Shown piece after piece: positions 46,500 through 59,439 of a DNA stretch of 64,000 nt. The number at the start of each line of letters is the position of its first letter. The stretch's first letter is position 1. The notes beneath the pieces were generated by a model. That model had not been told where the DNA came from. It made no database searches and worked only from the letters and a program-made list of their open reading frames with translations. Position numbers and translations under genes: made by a program. Source of the DNA: Sesamum alatum (taxonomy: Eukaryota; Streptophyta; Magnoliopsida; Lamiales; Pedaliaceae). The stretch lies in NCBI GenBank assembly GCA_034509735.1, contig JACGWO010000005.1, positions 19,829,264 to 19,893,263 of the forward strand. The letters are read 5' to 3'.

Positions 46500-48686
46500 T
46501 GAAGGGACAAGCAGATCTGCCCGAGAGCGCGAGCGAAAGCGTGAAAATGCGGATAATTAAAATTAATCAAAAGCATAATCATAATATCGCAAGGGGTGTA
46601 CCCTTGGGTGCTCAACCGGGCATTCGATGTAGAATGTATTAATATTAAAAGCACATGTTATACATAGGGCATAGAAATGGAAACAAACTACAAAAGCGTA
46701 CATACCAAAGTTACCTTTGTAGTTTTCTTGTATACGGCTACTTGCGTTGTTCCTCTCCCGAAATGCTCACAGAGTTCAAATGTATGAACTTTTCAAAGGT
46801 GATCCACACCATACCTGAAGAGATACTCGTTTTTCTTGCTAGAAGAAAATGGATCTAAGAGGATTCGGTTTAAGAAAGGGAACACTATTAATTAGTGTTC
46901 TTCTTAAACTCACTTTGTTCTTCCAAATGATCCAAGATCAAATGAAAAACAAAGGGATAGAGGGAGAGAGAGAGAGGTCGAGAGTTGAGAGACAGAGGAG
47001 TGTAATTTTTCTTCTTCTTTTTCTTAGAAAAAGATGAATTATGATTCTCTTGCTATGATGTTTTGTATATACTCATATATATACAAAATTAATATAATTA
47101 TTGGAATGTGTCTAGGTTCATTCAAGGATGTCGAGATTCATCCCAATCAATCCCACTAATTCATCAATCAAGCCTACTATCTCTTAAGGTATGATTTAAT
47201 CATACCAGAAGGAGAGGCTTGATTGAAATTGACTCTTACCAAAAGAGACAAGTCAACTAAATCAAGCATGCATGGCCGATTTTTATCCCTTCAAAAGTGG
47301 TAATTTTCGGCCATACCCAATTAAGGAAGAAGTCCAACTTCTTTCTATTCCAAAAGTGGAATTAACACACCTCTTTGCCCAAAATTTTAACGGACCGGGT
47401 TCCACTATAATCCAAATACAACGAACCCAAAATTAAATCCCATTTAATTCGTGGTCCACTTAAATAATTCTCATTGATCTTTTAGTCCAATTAAACGATC
47501 CAATATTTTGACTCTCTATGTTCACCGATAGATCCCATTTACCGATTAAACGAGGGCCCAATATAATATCGGCCCGATCCGTTAAGCAATCCAATTACTT
47601 AATTATCCTCCAAAATTGACTCCAAGTCAATTTCTCAACCTTCTCGGTGATTTGTGTATGACCCTTTAGGTTCACCCTCAGCTAGATTTGGGCCCGTCTC
47701 AAATAAGGGCCAGTTATAATGGTTGGCCATCTAGCAACTGTCCATGGCACTAGAGACTAGGTGAATGTTAGCGTGAACATTTAGGCACCGATTCCGTACG
47801 GGTACAGTCCTTCCGTCTACCGTCTCCCGGCCTTAGTCTAGGGTATGGAATTGGGCGTCGGTTCCCATTCTTGACTAGGCATTTATACTTAATACTCAAG
47901 ACTACACATACCTCATTGCATCGTCACAGGAAACCATTTCCTGTTTGACCAACCACTGTGCCCACAGGTTTAAGCAGCATCAACGTGTCTCCGAGTGCAT
48001 CGGAGATACCTCTGTCACATACTGACAGGGGACGGATCCTCTTCTTGGAACCCATCGTCCTCGCTATACATTTTGACTGCACTGGACAAGGCTTATAATG
48101 ATCATATTACAGAATGATCATCTCTCACCAGATCCAAGATACAACCATCTTGTGTACGTGACTGCCATGGTTCCTCAAGTTTGAGGAGTACTCCCGTACT
48201 ATCGGAACCAGGGAAATCCTATCATACCGACCAAGCCTCCAAGGCTTCCATATGATGATCCTCGCGAGTTATTTCAGTTGGCTTGAACCAAGTTGACCAA
48301 ACTCATCAAGATCGTGTAGGCGTCCCACACCTGTCATCGATGAAACACGGCACTCATCCAGTGAACACGACTCTTGATACAAGTCTCCATAGGACTCTCG
48401 ATGCCCTGTCTCGAGGTCCTCGACTTAGAATGTTTCAGACCCAACTCTTTATCAGTTGGTTTCATGACCACCATCCAATGCGTGACCCAACTGCATGAGT
48501 TGATAATCGTGGTCTGTGGGCTTTGTTGCGATATATGTAAAATACCATTTTAGTATATGAAAAATGAGCGTAACAAAGAAGGTACCAAAGGTAACGATAT
48601 TCATTACATAATATTACATTACATCAAGTTGTCAAATAGGTTACAAAATGCCAAACCTATTGGCTTTCTGGTCACCTACTCTAATA
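46500..48686 (-). repeat. Copia 5' LTR, 2187 bp
   Basis: Partner of the 3' LTR. Its outer end reads TA instead of CA (48685-48686). The extra block at about 48098-48565 either was lost from the 3' copy at a short TAT direct repeat or was inserted here. Confidence 0.92.
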
Positions 48687-48691
48687 GTTTC
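48687..48691. repeat. Copia target duplication, right (GTTTC)
   Basis: Second copy of the duplication. Gypsy LTR resumes directly after it. Confidence 0.9.
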
Positions 48692-49080
48692 CTCCTTGGC
48701 TCCACATGTTCTTTTCCAACGATTTCTTAGTAGAAAATTCGATGCCCTTCTTTCTCTTTTCTCCTCTTTTATATCAAGTCAAAAGTCAGCCCCAGAGTCA
48801 ACGATTTTTCGATTTCCGCCCAGTGCATGTGTAACCTATGGGTCACAGGTTATTTTCCCTTCTCTTCTATCCAACGGATTTCTAATAGCCCGTGGTCACG
48901 AGCTAACCTGGACACACTTCTGTAAAATTTTTGGCTCTTTTTCACATTAGAGCTCTTTTCTTGCCCTTGTCTTTGTCCATGAAAGCTCCTAAAATATCCA
49001 AATACACCTAAGAACAAACATCATATCACGAAAATATAGGAACATAAACTGAGAAATATATCATTTAATTTCCTCTAATC
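48692..49080 (-). repeat. Gypsy 3' LTR, inner part (after copia insertion)
   Basis: CTCCTTGGC...CGATTTCTTAG.AGAAAATTCGATG matches 56005-56065, and the end CCTCTAATCA matches CTTCTGTAATCA at 56502. With the outer part it totals about 1.2 kb against 1310 bp for the 5' LTR. The shortfall is a missing stretch corresponding to about 56105-56195. Confidence 0.9.
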
Positions 49081-50089
49081 AAATACCCCACACTTAAACT
49101 ATGCTTGTCCTCAAGCATATAACAATTCAATTTCAGTCCTACCTTTCAAAAGAGAATCGCGTTCATTTCATTCCACCCTTTCGACTCACGTCAACATTTC
49201 AAAATGAACTTACCATCATGGTGCAAGTAACAACAGACGTCACGGTAAAAATTCACACAAGCCACACAATGTAAAAACTATCTCAACAATCTTCAGAATT
49301 AAAATGCAAAGTTAGTTAACACCCTCTCTTAAGATTCACTCAGTACGTTCGAAGTGTTTATGGGTAAACAACAACTCTCAAGTCATGATTGGACAAGGTT
49401 TTGCCATAAACTTGCTCTTATATCATATCTCCACTGCTTGGAGTAAGTTAGATGCGAGATCAAGGGGTCTTTTTCGGGTTGTAATGGGGCTTTAGGTAAA
49501 CATTCAAAGAAATAAGAATAAAGAAAGGTTCTTTGGGTTAATAGGAATTAGGTGGCATTGCCTCGATAGTCTTCGATACTATGAATTTTCCTAATTCAAG
49601 TGCGACTTACTCTCTCTTTCCTCCATTTTTTCTTCTTCTCCTTTTTTTTTTCTTTTCTTTCATTTTAGATCATTGCATTTATCTTGTTGCATTGCATCAC
49701 TGATTTTCTCCACTCTTTTCAAATTTTTTTTGGGGGGGGGGGGGGGGGGGGGGGGGAGGGGGGGATTTTCCGGATTTTGCCTCTCACTTCTTCGTTTTTT
49801 TTTTTTTGTTTTCTTTTTGTCAATCATCCCTTGAAGTCCTAACAATGCATTCATTAATTATGCTGACATGAATCAGATGGAGGTGCATGACATTATGATT
49901 TAAACTATAGTAGAAATCAATCCATCGTATGACCCCAAACTCATACAAATGTGCAAAAGCACAACAAGATATCAGAGAAAAATTTTCAGCATAGATCAGC
50001 CCTTCCAAATCCCCAAAACCATCAAATAAACAAAATGCACAAGACTAAAGCCCCCCCCCCCCCCCCCAACACTTAAACCGACATTGTCC
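49081..50089 (-). other. Gypsy 3' region with long poly-G tracts
   Basis: No gene is seen. A CCCCACAC stretch right after the LTR (49085-49092) is, on the minus strand, the purine-rich tract used for plus-strand priming. Homopolymers stand out: G25-A-G7 at 49732-49764 and a C run at about 50049-50067, with a related G run near 50146-50159. Confidence 0.6.
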
Positions 50090-51565
50090 TTAATGTGCGG
50101 TGCCCCAGGGCAAATAATAAAGAGAAAAAGATAGAAAATGTCCCAGGGGGGGGGGGGGGTCGCCGAGCATCTGGCGAGGTGGAGAGTGGGGTGGGCGGAA
50201 CTGCATGAACTCAAAGTAGGCGTGAAAATTCAGTTCCATGCGTTGCATTCGCTCGTCAAGGACATCTAAATAGTCGTGAATGGTCTCGGAGGCTAAGGGC
50301 ATCGGCTCTTTTGGTCGGATGCGTGCATCATGCCACGCCTTAGTGCGCTCCTTAAAAGTTCGAGCATTCCTGTAGGCTTGGTGGCGTATCTCATCCAACT
50401 CATTTAATTGTAGTTTTCATTGCTCACCTGCAAATTGAAGATCAATATTAGGAACTTAGTTGCCCAATAGGACTTTTGCTCCAATTCCACTGGTAGGTGA
50501 CAGTTCTTACCAAAGATTCAATGAAAAAGAGACATACCAATTGGGTCTTGAACGCAGTGTAATAGCCCTAAGTGCATAATCTAATTTTTATGACCAATCG
50601 TTCCTAGATGTGCTATTGTTTTCTATTTTTTTTTTTTTAAAGTTGCTTAATCTCCCTATTAGAAACCTCTACTTGTCCTCTAGTTTGAGGGTGGTACGGG
50701 GTAGCTATTCTATAAGTTACACCAAACTTTTTAAGCAAAGCCTCAAATTATTTTTGCAAAAGTGTTTTCCACCATCACTAATAATACCTAATGGGGTGCC
50801 ATAGCGAGTGAAAATAAACTTTAGCTTCAACCCACTTACTAACATAATCAACCATGATAAGTATGTAGGCATTACTATAAGACATAGGGAAGGGTCCCCT
50901 GAAATCAATCCCCCACACATTAAAGATTTCACATACTAGAATATTAGATAGGGGCATTTCATGGCGATGCGAGATATTACTTGTGCGTTGGCATTAATCA
51001 CAAGCACTTACATTGGTGTGTGCGTCCTTGAACAACGAGGGCTAATAGAAACGACTTTGAATTACCTTGGATTCTGTTTTGAAGGCTCCATGGTGTCCTC
51101 CAACTTCTTGATCATGACAAAGCTAAGGATGTTGTACATCTCATCCCTGGGCATACATCGTCTCATCATCCCATCCTCATATTGGTTGTACACATGGGGC
51201 TCATCCCACAAGTAGTATTTGACATCCGAGAAGAATTTCTTCCTTTGTTGATACAACAAGTGGGATGGTATCACATTACCTGCAAGAAAATTGACAAAAC
51301 CAGCAAACCATAGCTCTCCCTTTGTAATAAAAGTATGCAATTGTTCATCAAAAATCTTGCATATTCCCTACATAACCCTTATCGAGCCTAGACAAAGGAT
51401 CGACAACTGTGTTTTTTAGAGCCTTTGCGGTCTTTTATTTCTAAGTCAAATTCTTGTAAACAAAATCCACTGCAATAACCTAGGCTTAACATCACGCTTA
51501 GACAAAAGATATCTAAAGGTCGAGTGATCAGTAAACATAATCACCTTGGAAAGCAACAAGTAGGA
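50090..51565 (-). pseudogene. Gypsy integrase and pol C-terminus, broken
   Basis: 51340-51062 matches the pre-integrase zinc region of Athila-like elements (QQRKKFFSDVKYYLWDEPHVY, with RRCMPRDEM). The core continues in shifted frames at about 50935-50640, where [18 protein letters not shown] and [12 protein letters not shown] can be read. 50398-50090 holds the tail (DEIRHQAYRNARTFKERTKAWHD). Stops in the core mean no active integrase. Confidence 0.82.
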
Positions 51566-53590
51566 TCAAAATTTCTCAATAGAAAATATCACGGCAAGTA
51601 GTTGTTTTTCTGTAGTAGCGTAATTACATTGAGCTTCATTCATAGTTCTACTTGCATAATATATGGTGTAAAATTTCTTCTCTAGTCGCTGCCTCAAAAT
51701 AGCCCCTAAAGTATCTTTGCTAGCATCACACATGACTTCAAATGGCAATTCCCACACAGGTGCAGATACAATAGGTGCAGTGGTGAGTTTTTCCTTCAAC
51801 ACATGAAAAGCATGCAAACATGCATTATCAAACTCGAAAGGCACATATTTAAACAAGAGGTGAGTCAAAGGTTCTAGTGATGTCAAAAAAATCTTTAATG
51901 AAACATCGATAAAACCCCCATGACCTAAGAAGTCTCTAACATCTTTCACCGACTGTGGGGTTGGGAGTTTTTCAATGAGTTCAACTTTTGACATCTATCA
52001 ACCTCAATTCCTTTGGACGACACTTTATGCCCTAGGACTATGCCCTTTCTCTCCACGAAGTGACATTTATCCCAATTTAAAACAAGATATGTCTCCTCAC
52101 ACCATTTTAAAACCTTTGGCAAGTTATCAAGAATGTTTCAAAAGATGGTGCATAAATAGAGAAATCATCCATAAAAACCTCCATAAAATGATCAATGAAG
52201 TCACCAAACACAGAAATCATGCAATGTTGGAAAGTAGCCGGTGCATTGCACAACCCAAAAGACATCCTCCGAAATGAAAACATGCCAAATGGGCAAGTGA
52301 ATGTGTATTCTCTTGATCCTCAGGAGCGATAGCCACCTGGTGGTATCTGGAGTAACCATCCAAAAAACAGTAATACTTATGCCCCGCAAGTTTTTCAACT
52401 ATTTGATCAATAAAGGGAAGGGGGAAATGGTCTTCCCTTGTGGCCTCATTAAGCGCCCTATAATCGATATACACCCTCCAATCCATTACTGTCCCAGTGG
52501 AATGAGTTCATTATTATCATTGGTTACCACTATCATCCCACCTTCCCTAGGCACACATAGAACAGGACTTACACACGTAAAATCATAAATGGAATAGATA
52601 ATACATGTTGCGAGCCATTTAAGGATTTCTTTTTCACTACCTATTACATGTTTGGATTCAACCTTCTTTGTGGTTGTGTCATCGTCTTGTGTCCTTCCTC
52701 CATCAAAATTTTGTGTGTGCACATCACTGGACTAATTTCCTTGATGTCGGCAATGCCCCATCCTATAGCAACCATGTGTTTTTTCAAAACCCTTTTCAAT
52801 TTCTCCTCTTGAAGATCTGCCAAAATAGAAGACACGATAACTGGCAAAGATTAGTCTTTTCGGAGAAACACATACTTAAGATGAGAAGGGAGAGGTTTGA
52901 GTTCAAGAATGGGGGATTTCTCAATTGATAATTTCAACTCTAGAGTCAGAGGTCTGTCTAACAAGAGGAACCACCTAGGTCGTGGGGTACTCTCATCTCT
53001 ACCGGTTTCTTAAGTAACAAAGGGTCTCAGTATGCTCATTAGTGCCTACCTGCAAATCGAATTTTTCATATGGAGAATGCAGTCATCGAAAGGATCCTTA
53101 ACCTTACTCAAAGTCGCACAATTCCCTTTCAATGTCCCAATGCAATATATTAAAAATGCCTCATGCTCAACTTTTTGGGATGTTTTATAGCTTTAAACAC
53201 ATTAAAAACAACCTCCTTATCATTAATCCTAAGTTTTAATTGACCATTTTGCACATCAATCAAGACCTTACCCGTAGCAAGAAAAGGTCTACCTAGAATT
53301 AAGGGAGTATTTGCATCCTCTTCCATGGCTAACACAACAAAATTCACGGGAATGACGACCTACCTTAAACAATATATCCTCCACTATTCCCCTAGGGTAT
53401 TTAATACTCCTATCGGCCAATTGCAACTTCACTATAGTCGGTGTAAGCTCATGTATTCCTAGTTTTGCAGTATAGAATATGGCATAAAATTAATGCTAGC
53501 ACCTAGATCACATAGAGCCTTACCAAAATTAATCTCCCGTATAGTGAAAGGAATAGAAAAACTCCCTGGGTCCTTGAGTTTTGGTGGAAG
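51566..53590 (-). pseudogene. Gypsy protease, reverse transcriptase and RNase H, broken
   Basis: The protease region is near 53510-53470 (DLGASINFMPYSI), with its C-terminal part at 53347-53150 (ILGRPFLATGKVLIDVQNGQ). The RT begins near 52847 (AIGWGIADIKEISP) and continues through DYRALNEATREDHFPLPFID (52460 on) and FLDGYS. The catalytic box MDD is intact near 52165-52155. RNase H follows at 51994-51566 (LPTPQSVKDVRDFLG, MCDASKDTLGA, YATTEKQLLAV). Several frame changes and stops (for example after 52217 and near 52110) prevent a whole product. Confidence 0.88.
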
Positions 53591-55103
53591 TTTATTTTTT
53601 AGGATTGCTGAGCATCCTCATTAAACTTTACCGTTTCTCCATTCTCCCACTTCCTCTTATTGGGGATCACCTCCTTCAGAACTTGGCATAGTTTGGCATC
53701 TGCGAGAGTGCATAAATTAGAGGGATATTAACATGATTTTTTTAAAATATCTTTGAGAATTTTCCAAACTGTTCATCCAAATTAGCCTTCAAACTTCTTT
53801 TAGGATGTGGGATGTACGGGAGATTCCGGATGGATGCATCTTAGTTTTGAAGCCCAGTGTTCACTGCAGTGATGAAGTTGGAGAGCATGTCCTCAAGGGT
53901 GCTCTTCTTCTCTTGCAGGGGTTGCTGTCGTGGTTGTTGGTATCCCGATGGCCCTTGCTGTTGATTGGTTGGTTGATTGTTACTCCATGAAAAGTTAGGT
54001 TGACTACACTATCCCGGATTGTAGGTGTTGGAGTATGGAGTGAAATTGGACCTGCCAAAACGTGAGAAATAAAATTAGCATCCTCATAAATAGGATTCGT
54101 GTTTTCTACCTTGCAGTCTTAACTTAGATGACCCATTTTACCACATGCACCGCAAGGTCCTATATATGCAACCTTCCACATTACAGCTCCAAAATTGTCC
54201 ATTCTCTGTGTTAGAAAAACCATCTGAGCAGATAACGCAGTCACTGCGTCAATGTTGTGGACGTCGGCTACTCGTTGTCGGCTCTCTCTTAACCATACTG
54301 GTACAAGCTTGATGTTATCTCGTCAATGATAGTGAACGCCTCCAATGGTAGTTTCCTCATGATAGTGCCATCTATAGCTACATCAGTAGTAGCTCGCCAT
54401 TATAGAATGTTTGTACCTGCCGCCATAGAGGTAACTCATGATGAGGGAACTTTCTAAGCATGTCTCTAAAACGTTCCCATGTGTCATACAATGATTCCCT
54501 ATTTGACTGCACAAAAGAGGTAATATCATTCAACAATTTGGCAGTTTTAGAGGGAGGGAAGTATTTGGAAAGAAATTTTTTTTGCCAATTCCGCCCATGT
54601 CGTGATTATACCAGCAGGTAACGATTGAAGCTAGTTTTTGGCCTTATCACATAACGAGAATGAAAAAAGCCTAAGTCTAACCGCGTCATCATAAACACCA
54701 TATTATTTGAAAGTATCACAAATCTCAAGAAAGTTAGAAAGATGCTTATTGGGATTTTCATCAAGCAAACCCAAAAACTGCACGCGTGCTTGAATCATCT
54801 GAATAATGGACGGCTTGATCTCAAAGTTGTTGGCTTGGACTGTAGGTTTGGCAACGCTGGATATCACCCCATCAGCTAATGGAACAAATATTCCATCACC
54901 GGCCTCTCCATGACCCTTGCGTTCTCCATGGTCGGTTCTATGAAAGCAAGTTGGTCTTCTATGTCGGAATTTCCACTGCCTTCGCCTTTTTATGGTGTTC
55001 TTCTGTCGGTGGAAAGTTCTCTCAATTTCTGGATCAAATTGTGCCAACTCTCTACCACTACTTCTTGTCATCAGATTGTGAATCAAAGAAAGAGAAGAAG
55101 TAA
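53591..55103 (-). pseudogene. Gypsy gag, broken
   Basis: The N-terminal part (55086-54703) holds FDPEIERTFHR and VQFLGLLDENPNKHLSNF, which belong to Athila-like gag. The central retrotransposon gag domain follows at about 54620-54400 (FLSKYFPPSKTAKL, SFVQSNRESLYDTWERF). A Gln/Pro-rich linker near 53990-53900 (NNQPTNQQQGPSGYQQPRQQ) comes next. Stops and frame changes break it in several places. A CCHC-like Cys cluster near 54140-54115 is only partly readable. Confidence 0.8.
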
Positions 55104-55170
55104 GGTAAAATAAAAATAAAATCCAAATTAATTAAGACTAGCGAGTTCTGATATTATTTCAAATTAAATC

Positions 55171-55186
55171 CCTAGAAACCGCGCCA
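55171..55186 (-). other. Gypsy primer binding site (tRNA-Asp-like)
   Basis: The minus strand reads TGGCGCGGTTTCTAGG, close to the TGGCGCCGTTGCCGGGG site used by Athila-type elements. It lies 6 bp inside the 5' LTR. The match is decayed. Confidence 0.7.
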
Positions 55187-55192
55187 AAAACT

Positions 55193-56502
55193 TGATCGCA
55201 AAAAAACGTATATTCCACTGGCAAGTGCACTAGGTATCAAGTATTATAAAAAGTATCGATCCCACGAGGATTAACGAAACAATTATCAGAACTATAACTA
55301 ACTCCCCATTATCTGGAAGGCCTAAAGTTAAGTGATGATTTATTACTACTACGAGAAATTATTAAATATAACTACGGCAAACAATCACATTGGAGAAAAT
55401 TTAGATGTAGAAGAGATGCTAAGGCTATAGGTCATCCTAATCGTTCCAATGAATGCAATTTTAATGGATTAATCTAAGAAAAACGTATTTTCACATACTG
55501 AGGTTTTCCAAATTTAGTCTGATATAGTTTTCCGAGCTATATCAAACCTATTACTATTAAGGAACTAGTGGATTCTTCACTTCTAAAACTCGTGATAATA
55601 ATGCATTAAGATCTGTGAAAAACTTGTATAACCAGATGAATCATGCCTATGTACGTCTGCATATCATTCAATCCACACCATGAAGTACGTTATCCACTAT
55701 GCCGATTTCCCTTCCGATTTATCAACATAATTAACTCAATGTAAGAGGTGATCAGGCTCTCAAATAATGACAACAAGCATAATAAGTCATGGACATGTGA
55801 AAATAACAAAGTAGATTAATCAGAAAAATTACTCAAAATATTATCTCAATTAGGTTTTCCATAAGCCCTAGCGAAAAGCGAACTAGTTCATCCTAACTAT
55901 AGCTAAAATAAAGAAGAAAGAATAGAAGAACTCATGAAGTAGAAAATCGGGCTTGAATTGCTGTCACTCTTGTGCCGGATCAACTTCTCCACATGCTCGT
56001 CCCCTCCTCCTTGTCTTCATACGTTCGTTTCCAGCGATTTCTTAGCAGAAAATTCGATGCCCTTCTTTCTCTCTTTTCCTCCATTTATATAATTCATAGC
56101 TATGGTAGGAAAGGAAAAGGAATCCTCTTACCATAAAACTCATTACCAAACTTCTAGGAATAATTACAAATGAATAATATGTCTTTACATCATGTTAAAA
56201 GTCAGCACTAGAGTCAACAATTTTTTTATTTCCGCCCAACGCATCTCTAATAACCCATGGGTCATAGGTTATGTTCCCTTCGCTTCTGTCCATCGGATTT
56301 TTGATAGCCTGTGGTCACGGGCTAACCTAGACGCGCTTCTGCAAATTTTTTGGCTCTTTTTCACATTAGAGCTCTTTTCTTGCCTTTGTCTGTTGTCTAT
56401 GAAAGCTCCCAAAATGTCACAAATACACCCAAGAAAGAGCATCATATCACGAGAATATAGGGATATAAAAAGAGAAATATATCATATAATCTTCTGTAAT
56501 CA
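55193..56502 (-). repeat. Gypsy 5' LTR, 1310 bp
   Basis: On the minus strand it begins at 56502 and ends at 55193. It is complete and bounded by TG...CA. It is a third copy of the LTR family also present at 37615 and at 23647. Confidence 0.9.
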
Positions 56503-56507
56503 ATACT
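56503..56507. repeat. Gypsy target duplication, right (ATACT)
   Basis: It directly follows the LTR end AATCA. Confidence 0.85.
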
Positions 56508-57737
56508 ATGTATATAAATTGCAATATACTCATTTATTTTATGTATTATTTCACATACATTTTTTTTGTATATAATATATTATTTGTTTGTGTAATAAAA
56601 ATATCATTATCCATATAAATATATTATTTATATTAATATAATATATTAATGTTTATAATATTTTTGTATAATATATTAATCTGTGTCAATATAATTATGT
56701 AATACATAGATCGATAATATACACAAATCACTATAAAATTCGACCATGTAGGCCGAAGGTAAATCCAACCATGTAGGCGGAAAATGAGAATAGCAAAAAT
56801 ATACAAAAATCGACATAAAATTTGAACATGTAGGCAGAAGGCGAGACATAGCAAAAATGTAGAAAAATCACCATCAAATCCAACCATGTAGGCAGAAGGT
56901 AAATCCGACTATGTAGGCGAAGGCGATTGCAAGGAAGGAATATCTTAAATTATGACAGACATAGGGAAAGTTGAATGAACTGGAGAAGAGCAATTTAAGG
57001 AACTTTTTACGTTTTTTTAAACTAGTAAGTATGAACTCAGTCCAAAACACCACACAAAAGCCCAAACAACACTATAAATAGGCAAAATGAGCAACAATGG
57101 CAAGACACACTTCATTTATACCCATAACTTAACTCCACGAGCCAAAGGGTCTCCTTTCCATATTCATTCAACTTCTCCTTATATTTATCATTGATTTAAA
57201 ATACCCATTTTTTTGTTAGAACCTTGGCATCTTCGTTGCCATGGATAATTCAACAGTAATGATTTAGCCTTCCATTAGGCTAAGAACTAGAGTATAAAAT
57301 ATTAAATAATGAAAACTTATAGAATTTTAGATGCTCAGCAGTATACAAAAGACTTTTATAACTAAGAAAGAAAGTTTTTACAAGTGCTTCAGCTTCAATG
57401 CATGAAGACTTCCGAAGCTTCCTTCAACTGAAACAATTGGGATTATTTATAGAATAGAAGAGAAACGGCTGTTGTTCGGAATCCAAGTGTTGGGTTAATT
57501 TCGCCAACTGTCCTGCATGTAGGAAACATATCATTCTTCCGTCTATTTTTTTGTCATTTATCCAAGTCAACCTTATTGCTTTCCTCATTTCTTCATTATT
57601 CCTAAAAATTTGCTTTTGGCATCATCCCTTCATTATTTTTGAGAAACTGCTCTCCTTGGATTCTATTTCCGATCGTTTAAGGTTGTCCCTTCTTTGATCG
57701 TCAAAAGATTTTGAGGCTCCAATTTTTCACTTTGCTT
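56508..57737. other. AT-rich DNA with a short degenerate repeat
   Basis: From about 56740 to 56925 the word CATGTAGGC(A/G)GAAGG recurs about five times with spacers such as AAATCCAACC and AGCAAAAAT. Nothing else here is recognisable as a gene. Confidence 0.55.
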
Positions 57738-59439
57738 TCAAGGCACTTTTAAGTCCTGGAGTAATTTCTCAAGAAGATTTTCTTGATTGGTTTTCTCATC
57801 AGGGTCTTGTGATTCTCCTGCCAAGCAAGAAAACTTATTTTCTTCTTCATTAGAAGATGTTTCCTTTGGTGTCAATTCCTGAAAGATTTTTCTTGAGGTC
57901 CTTTTGAACCTGATTGATTTATTCCTCAATCACTTGTTCCTTAGAGATAATAACTCTTTTGTTTTTTATCCTTTTGAGATAATTGCTCAATGGGGCTGGG
58001 AGCCTGATTTTCTTCCTTTTCAATAAGGGTTTTACATTCTCGGATATTCTCCTCCATTTCATCCAATGCTTCTTGGCCAAAATATTTTTCCATCTTTGGA
58101 TTAATCTGCATTAATTTGGTCAAGAATTTTTAGTGCAAGAAATTATAGGTTAATTTCTACTTCAGGTAGCCACTTCCATATCAATGAGAGTGAGAATTCC
58201 ATAAAAACGAAGAGAGGGGCCATTCCCTCTACCCATTTTCTTGACCTTTCTGCCTGATTGATTTTCGGCGAACAGTTGATCCATTCTGTATAATACCCTT
58301 GAAAATTTTTAAAGATAATAGAAATTGGCAGACCATAATTTAACCACCATTGGAATACCCAACATGGTATATAGACAATTTTTTAAAAACCATGTGTGCT
58401 TCCTCTTGCGATTTTCATAGAGAAAGGCTTTATTGAATGCTTCGACGTAATTCCAATACTTGAATTTTATTAGATTCCTTGATTCAGTGTGGATATAATC
58501 CTCAACCTAATGGGTTGATCCCCCATTCGACAACAGTGATAATTTTTTTTGATTAGGGCCTTTGAATAATTGAACTCCTAATCATTATTTGGAGTAGGTG
58601 TGACTGATTTCCACACTCTAAGTGGCCTTAACAGTATATTCATAATGGGCCCTTGGCTTGTATGATCCTATCGTGAATAAGGCAACATCAAGATATCTTT
58701 CGTGAGATACCATGGTTCTTTTTCCATCTCAAGTCATTATTTTCCAGGAGTATAATTACTTCTTAATGTTCACTAAATTTATAATATATTAAATCGTCCT
58801 CTTCCTCCTGTAGTATCTTAGCATAAGATGTTGAAGACGATGGTGACTCAGTAGCAGTTACTTTTTTTGCTCCTCGAATTCAAGAATTTGTTTGAAGAGT
58901 TCATTCTCTTCTTCAGAGTTTTTATTGTATTTTCGTATTCTAGACATTCTCTCTGATTAGGGATCTATTACCTTGATTTATAATTTCGCCTAGCCAAAAT
59001 CTACCTTCTCTTTGGTTAGAGAAGTTTATTCCTTTTCTTCTTTGAGGTAGCATTCCTGCAATGTAAATATTATTCACTATCCAGCATAATAACCAGCAAT
59101 TTTCTGGTGATATAGCAAATTAGCTATCCAGAGATTTTTTATACGATAGTCACCAGATCTGCATTAGAAAAATGAATAAGGATTTGAGAAATAATTTCTA
59201 TAATCCCATCAATTCTTTTCTTTATTATTCTTTGGATTCTCTTAAGCCTTGCCTTATATTTAACTGGTTCATCCCCAAATTCAAATTTATTTAGAGGCCA
59301 CTCTACTCCTTCCATAAAGTAAGTTTTATTTTCAATTATTTCTTCAACCCAATAATCTGGAATTTTAGAAGAGATACTTATTTCTTTTAAATATTCATCT
59401 CGAATCCAATTAAAATATTTCAAGGCCTGTGTCCATTTA
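57738..59439 (-). pseudogene. Downstream caulimovirid-linked frames, unassigned
   Basis: Open pieces at 59423-59139, 58123-57941 and 57929-57738 continue the same strand. The first directly follows RNase H and reads as a soluble, charged protein. The others are Lys/Glu-rich, with a Ser-rich stretch near 58830. Their place, after the polymerase, is where these viruses may carry a transactivator-type frame, but I recognise no domain. Confidence 0.4.

Larger units (their letters stand above)
38432..48686 (-). mobile_element. Ty1/copia element, 10,255 bp, inserted in the gypsy LTR
   Basis: It is flanked by GTTTC on both sides (38427-38431 and 48687-48691). On the minus strand the order is 5' LTR (48686-46500), tRNA-Met primer site, 2.3-kb leader with a nested MITE, gag, protease, integrase, RT, RNase H, polypurine tract, 3' LTR (40199-38432). 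Integrase before RT places it in copia. The coding region is broken. It is a different family from the copia element at 1-7013. Confidence 0.96.
37615..56502 (-). mobile_element. Ty3/gypsy element, Athila-like, interrupted by a copia element
   Basis: Both ends are TG...CA LTR ends, and ATACT flanks them at 37610-37614 and 56503-56507. On the minus strand the order is LTR, tRNA-Asp-type primer site, gag, protease, RT, RNase H, integrase, LTR. RT before integrase places it in gypsy, and the protein blocks are Athila-like. A copia element (38432-48686) sits in the 3' LTR. Without it and its duplication the element is about 8.6 kb. Coding parts carry many stops and shifts. No envelope-like gene was seen. 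Confidence 0.93.
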
